Positions 6,514 through 11,996 of a stretch of 11,996 nucleotides of DNA are shown piece after piece. The position numbers were made by a program, and so were the translations under genes. This DNA comes from Phycisphaerales bacterium (lineage in GTDB: Bacteria; Planctomycetota; Phycisphaerae; Phycisphaerales; UBA1924): positions 1 to 11,996 of the forward strand of contig JAUXUZ010000066.1 of NCBI GenBank assembly GCA_030680655.1, read 5' to 3'. The notes under the pieces were generated by a model. It was not told the origin of the DNA and searched no databases. It worked only from the letters and a program-made list of their open reading frames with translations. Numbering within the stretch: the first letter of the stretch is position 1; the number at the start of each line of letters is the position of its first letter.

Positions 6514-9500
6514 ATGGCCTCCCCTTCCTCACAGATGACCGCCGCGCAGGTCCGCTCCACCTTCCTTGACTACTTCAAGGCGGCCCCGCGGTCGCACGCG
6601 TTTGTCCCCAGCAGCCCGTGCGTGCCGCAGGACGACCCGACGCTGCTGTTTACTAACGCTGGGATGAACCAGTTCAAGCCGCTGTTTCTGGGCCAGGCCG
6701 ACCCGGGCACGGCGATGGGCCGGCTCAAGCGGGCGGTGAACAGCCAAAAGTGCATCCGCGCGGGCGGCAAGCACAACGACCTAGACGACGTAGGCAAGGA
6801 CACGTACCACCACACGTTCTTTGAGATGCTGGGCAACTGGTCGTTTGGCGACTACTTCAAGCAGGAGGCGATCGACTGGTCGTGGGAGCTGCTGACGAAG
6901 GTCTACGGCATCAACCCCGATGCGCTTTACGCGACGTACTTCGGCGGCAACACCAAGACGGGGATGGCGCCGGACCTTGAGACGCGCGAGGTGTGGCTGA
7001 AGTACCTGCCCGCGGCTCGCGTGCTGCCGGGGAACATGAAGGACAACTTCTGGGAGATGGGCGACACCGGCCCGTGCGGTCCGTGCACCGAGATCCACGT
7101 TGACCGGGTGACGGCCTCGGGCCAGGGGAAGCGCGACGCCGCGATGCTGGTGAACTCGGGCGACCCGCTGGTGCTTGAGGTCTGGAACAACGTGTTCATC
7201 CAGTTCAACCGCGAGGCCGATGCGTCGCTGAAGCCGCTGCCGGCGCGCCACGTTGATACGGGCATGGGGTTCGAGCGGCTCGTCAGCGTGATCCGCGGGG
7301 TGAGCAGCAACTACGACACGGACGTGTTCGCGCCGCTGTTTGTGGCGATCGAGCGGTCGACCCACGCCGCGGCGTACACGGGGCGACTGGGCGCGGCCGA
7401 CGCCGGGAACAAGGACACCGCCTACCGCGTGATCGCCGACCACATCCGCACGCTGACGTTCGCGATCACCGACGGCGCGACGCCCAGCAACGAGGGGCGC
7501 GGGTACGTGCTGCGGCGCATCCTGCGGCGCGCGGTGCGCTACGGACGTCAGTGCCTTGGGGCGAAGACCGGCTTCTTCTCTTCGCTGGTGCCGGTGCTTG
7601 TGGACCAGATGGCCCCTGCGTTCCCGGAACTCGGCAAGGACCCCAAGCGGATCATCGAGATTATCAAGGGTGAAGAGGAGAGCTTTGCACGCACGCTCGA
7701 CCGGGGCATCGTTCACTTTGACGAGGCTTCGGTCCGCGCGTTCGCGCGGGCCCGCCTTGCCCCCCACCACCAGGCCCAAAACCAGACCGTCTCGACCAGC
7801 AAAGACTCCGACGGCTGGACGGTCGCCATCCACGAGAAGGACGGGCACCGGCTTGTCGCATCGGCCAAGGTTGACGAGATCACGCCGACGTGGGCCGACG
7901 AGCACTTCGGCCCCGCGCGCGGCATCGGCGGCGACGACGCGTTCAAGCTCTACGACACGTACGGCTTTCCCTTTGACCTCACGAAGCTCATGGCGGAGGA
8001 GCGCGGGCTCAACGTCGATGAAGCGGCGTTCAAGAAGCTGATGGACGAGGCGAAGGAGAAGGCCCGCGCCGGCGGCAAGTTCGTCAGCGAGCACGGCGAC
8101 CTCGCGCTCACCGGCGACGCGATCGCCAGGCTGAAGGCGATGAACATCGCGCCGACTGACGACACCGACAAGTTCCACGGGCGCGAGGTCCGCGCAACCG
8201 TCAAGGCGATCTGGAACGGCAAGGACTTTGACGAGCACCTGGCCGCCAGTTCGGCCGGGCTGAACCGCTACGTGCTGGTGCTCGACCGCACGCCCTTCTA
8301 CGCCGAGATGGGCGGGCAGGTTGGCGACACCGGGCGCATCGAGGTGCTCCGCGCTGCCGGCGGCAGCGCGGCCAACGCCAACGACGATGACGACGATCGC
8401 GGCACGCGCGGCGGCGGGCGAGAGAACGGTGGCGAGTTCCGTGTGGAAGACACCAGGGCGTACGGCGGGTACGTCGCGCACCTGGGCAAGCTCGCCAGGC
8501 GTGACATCAAGGTCGGCGACGAGGTGCTGCTGAAGGTCGATCCGCACCGGCGCGCGGGCATCTGCGGGCACCACACCGCGACGCACCTGCTGAACCTCGG
8601 CCTGCGGGCTGCGCTGGGTGACGGCGTTGAACAGAAGGGCTCGCTGGTCGCCGACGACCGCCTGCGGTTTGACTTCAGCCACGGAAAGCCGGTTGCGCCT
8701 GAGGAACTCGCGCGGATCGAGCAGACCGTGGTCGGCCAGATCAAGAGCGACTTCCCTGTGCATACAGACCTTGTACCCCTGGGCAAGGCCCAGACCATCC
8801 ACGGCGTTCGCGCGGTCTTTGGCGAGGCGTACCCGGACCCTGTGCGCGTGGTTTCTATCGGGCGCACGGTCGAGCACCTCTTTGATACATCCGGCGCAAC
8901 GCAGAGCAGCGCGGAGTTCTGCGGCGGCGTGCACGTGGCCAAGACGGGCGATATCGGCGACTTCTGTCTCGTCGGTGAAGAAGGGGTTGCCAAGGGTATC
9001 CGCCGGCTCACCGCGCTCTCGGGCGTGCCGGCCAAGGCCGCGATCGTGGCAGGGCAGGCGGCTTCGGCGCGGCTCGACGCCGCCGAGCGGCTGACCGGTG
9101 ACGCGTTCGTCGCCGAGGTGAAGTCGCTGGTGACCGAGATCGACCAGCTCACGATCCCGCTGACGGTGAAGCAGACGCTGCGGGCGCGGATCGCGGCGCT
9201 GCAGGAGAAGGTGAAGCAGGCGGGCAAGGCGGCGTCGGGCGCTCGCGCGGCGGAGGTGTCGGCGGCTGCGCGGTCGATCGCCAGCAGCAGCGAGTGGGAG
9301 ATGAGCTCGTGCATCATCACCACGATCGAGGCAGGGAGTGACCGCGATGCGCTCAACGCCGCGGTGAGCACGATCCGCGAGTTGCGCCCACGCCACGGCT
9401 TGCTGCTGATCAGCCCCGATGCGGACGAGGGGAAGCTCACGATCGTTGCGGCGGTGCCCGATGCGCTGCAGAAGCGCGGGCTCAGGGCGGGCGACTGGGT

Positions 9501-9639
9501 GAAGGATGCGGCGGCGGCCTGTGGCGGGCGCGGCGGTGGCAAGCCCGACATGGCCCAGGGTGGCGGCACAGACTTGACCAAGGTGAAGGAAGCGCTCAAC
9601 GCCGCGCGGGCGCACGCGATGAGCAAGTGCCCGGTGTAG
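6514..9639 (+). CDS. alaS: Alanyl-tRNA synthetase, eukaryote-like form with two insertions
   Basis: Cytoplasmic enzyme that charges tRNA-Ala with alanine using ATP and clears mischarged Ser/Gly. It has 1,041 residues, against 876 in E. coli and 968 in human cytosolic AlaRS. The class II core includes FTNAGMNQFK (46-55), RAGGKHNDLDDVGKDTYHH (82-100), NFWEMGDTGPCGPCTEIH (178-195), DTGMGFERL (248-256) and GRGYVLRRILRRAVRY (328-343). The editing domain has zinc ligands HHTATH (H687, H691) and CGGVH (C803, H807). The C-Ala domain ends in a Gly-rich GGRGGGK segment. The wording (NSQKCIRAGGKHNDLDDVGKD, LPGNMKDNFWEMGD, AVFGEAYPDPVRVVSIG) matches the eukaryotic form far better than the E. coli form. 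Extra segments lie at about 406-473 and 614-640. ATG 6514 is chosen from the -10 spacing; ATG 6535 is possible. The AtpZ-like gene follows after 42 bases. Confidence 0.98.
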   Translation: MASPSSQMTAAQVRSTFLDYFKAAPRSHAFVPSSPCVPQDDPTLLFTNAGMNQFKPLFLGQADPGTAMGRLKRAVNSQKCIRAGGKHNDLDDVGKDTYHHTFFEMLGNWSFGDYFKQEAIDWSWELLTKVYGINPDALYATYFGGNTKTGMAPDLETREVWLKYLPAARVLPGNMKDNFWEMGDTGPCGPCTEIHVDRVTASGQGKRDAAMLVNSGDPLVLEVWNNVFIQFNREADASLKPLPARHVDTGMGFERLVSVIRGVSSNYDTDVFAPLFVAIERSTHAAAYTGRLGAADAGNKDTAYRVIADHIRTLTFAITDGATPSNEGRGYVLRRILRRAVRYGRQCLGAKTGFFSSLVPVLVDQMAPAFPELGKDPKRIIEIIKGEEESFARTLDRGIVHFDEASVRAFARARLAPHHQAQNQTVSTSKDSDGWTVAIHEKDGHRLVASAKVDEITPTWADEHFGPARGIGGDDAFKLYDTYGFPFDLTKLMAEERGLNVDEAAFKKLMDEAKEKARAGGKFVSEHGDLALTGDAIARLKAMNIAPTDDTDKFHGREVRATVKAIWNGKDFDEHLAASSAGLNRYVLVLDRTPFYAEMGGQVGDTGRIEVLRAAGGSAANANDDDDDRGTRGGGRENGGEFRVEDTRAYGGYVAHLGKLARRDIKVGDEVLLKVDPHRRAGICGHHTATHLLNLGLRAALGDGVEQKGSLVADDRLRFDFSHGKPVAPEELARIEQTVVGQIKSDFPVHTDLVPLGKAQTIHGVRAVFGEAYPDPVRVVSIGRTVEHLFDTSGATQSSAEFCGGVHVAKTGDIGDFCLVGEEGVAKGIRRLTALSGVPAKAAIVAGQAASARLDAAERLTGDAFVAEVKSLVTEIDQLTIPLTVKQTLRARIAALQEKVKQAGKAASGARAAEVSAAARSIASSSEWEMSSCIITTIEAGSDRDALNAAVSTIRELRPRHGLLLISPDADEGKLTIVAAVPDALQKRGLRAGDWVKDAAAACGGRGGGKPDMAQGGGTDLTKVKEALNAARAHAMSKCPV

Positions 9640-9681
9640 GCTCAACGCGTTCAGTCGCTGGTCCCTCGCCCCGAGCCCAAC

Positions 9682-9999
9682 ATGCCAGACGATCCACGCT
9701 TGAAGATCCCCGATGCGCTGAGCACCCCGCTTGACCGCTCGCGGTTTCCGAGCGTCGAGCAGAAGAAGCAGGCTCCGGGGCGGGCCAGCAAGGACGACGG
9801 CACGATGGAGCAGATGGTGCGGATCGGCACCATCGGCGGGAACTTCGCCCTCGCGGTGGTCGCCCTCGGGCTGATCGGATGGGGCGTACAAACCTGGCTT
9901 ACGCCCTCGGCGGCTCCCTGGCCGCTGGTTGGCGGGCTGCTGGCAGGCATCGTGATCGGCGGGCTTCGGTTCGTGCAGGATGCCCGGAAGCTGATGTAA
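9682..9999 (+). CDS. atpZ: AtpZ/AtpI-family ATP synthase accessory membrane protein
   Basis: The 105-residue protein has a charged cytoplasmic-type N-terminus (residues 1-47) and two membrane helices: IGGNFALAVVALGLIGWGVQ (51-70) and a Pro-Trp-Pro then Gly-rich PLVGGLLAGIVIGGLRFV (81-98), ending QDARKL. The two-helix hairpin with Gly-rich second helix, placed just before atpI-like and atpB genes, is typical of the AtpZ family (ATPase_gene1). In Bacillus, AtpZ and AtpI are known to help ATP synthase assembly and have been linked to divalent cation handling; the same role here is inference. There is no -10-like hexamer 6-8 bases before the ATG and no Shine-Dalgarno sequence. It lies 42 bases after alaS, so it is probably read on the alaS transcript. 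Confidence 0.75.
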   Translation: MPDDPRLKIPDALSTPLDRSRFPSVEQKKQAPGRASKDDGTMEQMVRIGTIGGNFALAVVALGLIGWGVQTWLTPSAAPWPLVGGLLAGIVIGGLRFVQDARKLM

Positions 10000-10108
10000 T
10001 GCCCGTCCACTCCCCCCACCCACCCGCCCCAGTTGCCCCGTCCGGGCGTTCAATTCGTCGGGGTTGACCCCTTCCCAACCCCTTACACCACCGCTACACT
10101 TGGCCCCC
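10000..10108 (+). other. C-rich spacer between AtpZ-like and AtpI-like genes
   Basis: This 109-base gap is very C-rich and G-poor over about 10004-10040, the composition favoured by Rho loading sites. It contains the short hairpin GGGGTTGACCCC (10061-10072) and the putative promoter at 10072-10100. It could separate the alaS-AtpZ transcript from the downstream atp transcript. No run of T follows the hairpin, so an intrinsic terminator is not supported. Confidence 0.3.
10072..10100 (+). promoter_or_regulatory. Putative promoter of the atpI-like/atpB/atpE operon
   Basis: TTCCCA (10072-10077), 17 bases, then TACACT (10095-10100) within GCTACACT, ending eight bases before the TTG at 10109. Both hexamers match the sigma-70 consensus at four of six positions. 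This geometry supports the TTG as the translation start. Confidence 0.5.
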
Positions 10109-10645
10109 TTGACTCCCGTTCACCCCTCCACCCCGAGTTCAGCCCTTCCTCAGCCTCTCGTGGCTGCCTTGCCGGCGGGGAGTCTGGCCGTGCTGGCGTG
10201 GCTCATGCTTGCGGCGATTGTCTGCGCCGCAGCCCTTGTTGGCGGCGTGATGACCCAGGTGACATTTGAAGCCGCCAACCCTCAGATCTTGATGCCGACC
10301 GTGGAGGGTGCGCTGTGCGTGCTGGCCGCGGCGATGGCCGGTCTTGGGCTGTTTGCCTACGCGGCGGTTCGGACACCCGCCTCGGCCCCAGTTGCCCTGC
10401 TGGCGGGCTCAACGGTGCGGATGTTCGTCTCCTTATCCCTCGCCCTTGCGGTCTATTTTCTGGGCCGGATGGACAAGCCGACGGGCATGGTCTTTTGGAT
10501 TGTGTTCCTCGCGTGCGGGCTGGCGGCGATCGTCGCTGAGGCCGCGTGGGGTGTGAAGAACCTCAACCGTCCTGTCGCTCCCGCCTCCGCTTCAACCAAC
10601 CTGGATTCACCCTCCCGCGCTGCCGCGGCTATTGAGACCCACTGA
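10109..10645 (+). CDS. AtpI-like four-helix membrane protein of the ATP synthase operon
   Basis: The 178-residue protein has four likely membrane helices at about residues 25-48, 65-87, 93-118 and 127-147. The third holds an Arg (R104) in GSTVRMFVSLSLALAVYF, a feature of ATP synthase protein I, where a conserved Arg sits in a helix after a Gly-Ser pair. The C-terminus is Ala/Ser-rich and polar. AtpI proteins act as membrane assembly factors for the c ring, and the position directly before atpB fits that role. At the N-terminus, residues 2-16 are Pro/Ser-rich, so the start is uncertain. TTG 10109 fits the -10 spacing, while GTG at 10160 or TTG at 10169 would remove this stretch. Its TGA shares one base with the atpB ATG, which indicates translational coupling. 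AtpI membership is from topology and position; similarity to standard AtpI is weak. Confidence 0.65.
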   Translation: MTPVHPSTPSSALPQPLVAALPAGSLAVLAWLMLAAIVCAAALVGGVMTQVTFEAANPQILMPTVEGALCVLAAAMAGLGLFAYAAVRTPASAPVALLAGSTVRMFVSLSLALAVYFLGRMDKPTGMVFWIVFLACGLAAIVAEAAWGVKNLNRPVAPASASTNLDSPSRAAAAIETH

Positions 10646-11589
10646 TGCTTACCACGCTTGCCTTTGCCGGCGACAACCCTGTCAACCACGTCGTGAACAC
10701 CGGTTTCTGGTCGGAGGACCTGTTCGGCATGCACGGCGTGTGGCTCTGGTCTTCGCACGTTGGCACGCTGCTGCTGGCGGGGTTGCTGACGTTTGTGGTT
10801 CTGTGGTGGGCGGCGGGCAAGATCGCCACGGGCCCGCAGGCGGACGGGTCGGAGCGGTACGTGACGCGCAACCCGTTTGCGCACGCGATCGAGGTGATCT
10901 GCATCTACCTGCGTGACGAGACGGCCGAGCCGCTGCTGGGTTCGCGCACGAAGACGTTCATGCCGTTCCTGTGGACGATCTTCTTCTTCATCCTCATCAA
11001 CAACCTGCTGGGTCTGGTGCCGTTTACCGACGCGACGCACATCGTCGACGCGGCGATGGGCAAGGGTCACGGCGAGGGCGTGACGGGCATCCTGGGCGCG
11101 ACGGCGACGCAGAACATCTTCGTCACCGGCGTGCTGGCGTTCATCTCGGCGATCATCATCAACGTCGCGGGTGTTCGTGAGCTTGGCGTCGTCGGTTACG
11201 TGAAGCACCTCACCGCGGGCACGCCGTGGTACCTGTGGCTCTTGATGATCCCCATCGAGATCCTGGGCACGGCGATCAAGCCGGTGGCGCTCGCCCTGCG
11301 ACTGTTCGCCAACATGACCGCCGGGCACATCCTTGTGGCCGTGCTGTTCATGTTCGCGGTGAAGGGGATTGCCCTTGTCACCGCCGGCGGGCTGGGCTCG
11401 GTGCTGGGCGGGTCGATCTCGCTGATCTCGGTGGTCGCGGCCATCGCGATCTACTTCCTTGAGCTCTTTGTTGCACTCCTCCAGGCGTTCGTCTTCATGT
11501 TCCTGACGACCGTCTTTATCAGCCAATTGAGCCACCACGGTGAGCACGAGCACGGTGAGGGCCACGACCACGAGCACGCGCACGCGTGA
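10645..11589 (+). CDS. atpB: F-type ATP synthase subunit a
   Basis: Membrane subunit a forms the two half-channels that carry protons to and from the c ring. The 314-residue protein begins with the usual NPVNHV segment (11-16) and a first helix near 35-58, then TFMPFLWTIFFFILINNLLG (104-123). The essential arginine is R219, in KPVALALRLFANMTAGH (212-228), equivalent to E. coli R210. The last helix contains FLELFVALLQAFVFMFLTTVF (271-291). At the position of E. coli Glu219 there is H228, and at E. coli His245 there is E273: the swapped pair also seen in mitochondrial subunit a. The C-terminus (297-314) is an unusual run of His, Glu and Asp with six or more His. It starts on the last base of the preceding stop codon (TGATG), and atpE follows after 68 bases. 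Confidence 0.98.
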   Translation: MLTTLAFAGDNPVNHVVNTGFWSEDLFGMHGVWLWSSHVGTLLLAGLLTFVVLWWAAGKIATGPQADGSERYVTRNPFAHAIEVICIYLRDETAEPLLGSRTKTFMPFLWTIFFFILINNLLGLVPFTDATHIVDAAMGKGHGEGVTGILGATATQNIFVTGVLAFISAIIINVAGVRELGVVGYVKHLTAGTPWYLWLLMIPIEILGTAIKPVALALRLFANMTAGHILVAVLFMFAVKGIALVTAGGLGSVLGGSISLISVVAAIAIYFLELFVALLQAFVFMFLTTVFISQLSHHGEHEHGEGHDHEHAHA

Positions 11590-11602
11590 AGACGGGTCAA
11601 TT

Positions 11603-11619
11603 GCCCTGCGTGACAGGGC
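11603..11619 (+). promoter_or_regulatory. Stem-loop in the atpB-atpE spacer
   Basis: GCCCTG, loop CGTGA, CAGGGC: a perfect 6-bp stem 14 bases after the atpB stop codon. A pyrimidine- and T-rich stretch follows (11621-11645), then the atpE ribosome-binding site. It may mark an RNA-processing or stabilising site that lets atpE be expressed at a higher level; this is inference. Confidence 0.4.
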
Positions 11620-11646
11620 GCTTCTTTCCCTTGTGCGGTTTTTCTG

Positions 11647-11651
11647 AAAGG
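11647..11651 (+). promoter_or_regulatory. Shine-Dalgarno-like AAAGG of atpE with T-rich upstream
   Basis: AAAGG lies six bases before the ATG at 11658. Just upstream is a T-run (11639-11643), unusual in this GC-rich window. A U-rich enhancer before atpE is known in E. coli, where it raises c-subunit synthesis. This site fixes the atpE start and is the clearest ribosome-binding site in the window. Confidence 0.6.
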
Positions 11652-11657
11652 TCTCGC

Positions 11658-11960
11658 ATGAACAAGATCGTCATCGCTGCTCTCGCTCTCGCCGCCACCG
11701 CGGCTCCCGCCTTCGCTCAGGAGGCTGCCAAGCTTCCCGTCACCACCGGTCAGGGTCTCGGCGCTGTCGGTGCCGGCCTCGCCGTTGTCGGCGGCGGCAT
11801 CGGCATCGGCCTCATCGGCAAGGGTGCCGTTGAGTCGATCGCCCGCCAGCCCGAGGCCAAGGGCCCCATCGGCACCAACATGATCCTCGCCGCCGCGCTG
11901 GTTGAGGGTGCGACCCTCTTCGCCGTCGTCGTCGGCCTGTTGGTCGGCTTCATCAAGTAA
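11658..11960 (+). CDS. atpE: F-type ATP synthase subunit c, with N-terminal signal-like leader
   Basis: Subunit c is the proton-carrying rotor ring of Fo. The 100-residue protein begins with MNKIVIAALALAATAAPAFA and then Q, which looks like a cleavable signal peptide (A-F-A|Q, cut after residue 20). The mature part would be 80 residues, the usual c-subunit size. Helix 1 (about 32-58) is Gly-rich (GAGLAVVGGGIGIGLIG), the polar loop is ARQPE (62-66), and helix 2 holds the ion-binding Glu, E83, in AALVEGATLFAVVVGLLV. The residue after E83 is Gly rather than Ser/Thr, and there is no helix-1 Gln at the usual sodium-ligand position, so a proton-driven ring is more likely. ATG 11658 is preferred to an upstream GTG at 11586 because of the AAAGG site and the clean leader peptide. 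Confidence 0.97.
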   Translation: MNKIVIAALALAATAAPAFAQEAAKLPVTTGQGLGAVGAGLAVVGGGIGIGLIGKGAVESIARQPEAKGPIGTNMILAAALVEGATLFAVVVGLLVGFIK

Positions 11961-11968
11961 TCACCCAC

Positions 11969-11996
11969 GCGGGCCGCGCCGGACGGCGCGGCCCGC
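11969..11996. terminator. Perfect 12-bp GC stem-loop after atpE
   Basis: GCGGGCCGCGCC, loop GGAC, GGCGCGGCCCGC: a perfect 12-base stem starting nine bases after the atpE stop codon and ending exactly at the window edge. Whether a T-run follows cannot be seen. It could be an intrinsic terminator, or a 3'-end stabilising hairpin inside a longer atp operon. Confidence 0.65.

Noticed and set aside
6781..10053. Very long open frame on the minus strand opposite alaS and the AtpZ-like gene
   Set aside because: It is the mirror of strong GC-rich coding sequence. Its translation is Arg/His/Val-rich without domains, while the plus strand carries unmistakable AlaRS motifs.
10453..11583. Minus-strand open frame opposite atpB
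   Set aside because: It is a charged, low-complexity translation mirroring the subunit a gene, which is certain from its conserved motifs.
11586..11657. Upstream GTG start at 11586 for atpE, overlapping the atpB stop
   Set aside because: It would add 24 residues, including two cysteines, ahead of a clean leader peptide, and it ignores the AAAGG site before ATG 11658.

Overview
The window is high-GC DNA from a Gram-negative-type bacterium. It carries a 1,098-residue LptD-like outer-membrane protein, a degenerate Ser/Thr-kinase-like protein, an AlaRS closely resembling the eukaryotic cytosolic enzyme, and an ATP synthase gene block in the order AtpZ-like, AtpI-like, atpB, atpE. Together these suggest Planctomycetota, perhaps class Phycisphaerae. 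That placement is inferred from gene content and recalled family sequences, not from a database search.

Layout. From 1 to 2046 three genes run leftward: a secreted TPR-like helical-repeat protein cut by the window edge, a small protein with three membrane segments, and a RimJ/RimL-type GNAT acetyltransferase. A 90-base divergent spacer (2047-2136) separates them from genes that all run rightward. These are a kinase-fold protein lacking the catalytic residues (2137-2967), the LptD-like protein (3056-6352), an AT-richer intergenic inverted repeat (6357-6486), alaS (6514-9639), the AtpZ-like protein (9682-9999), the AtpI-like protein (10109-10645), atpB (10645-11589) and atpE (11658-11960). A perfect 12-bp stem-loop closes the window.

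How the genes work together. The last four genes belong to the membrane Fo part of an F-type ATP synthase: two small assembly-type membrane proteins, the proton-channel subunit a and the rotor subunit c. The remaining subunits presumably lie beyond position 11996. The LptD-like protein would insert lipopolysaccharide into the outer membrane.

The most notable pattern is regulatory. Seven of the ten coding starts (980-, 1355-, 2046-, 2137+, 3056+, 6514+, 10109+) have a TAnnnT hexamer, usually inside GCTAnnCT, ending exactly 6-8 bases before the start codon, with no Shine-Dalgarno sequence. This is the geometry of leaderless transcripts, where transcription begins at or next to the start codon. 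The three exceptions look operon-internal: AtpZ follows alaS closely, atpB overlaps its upstream gene by one base, and atpE has a Shine-Dalgarno-like AAAGG.
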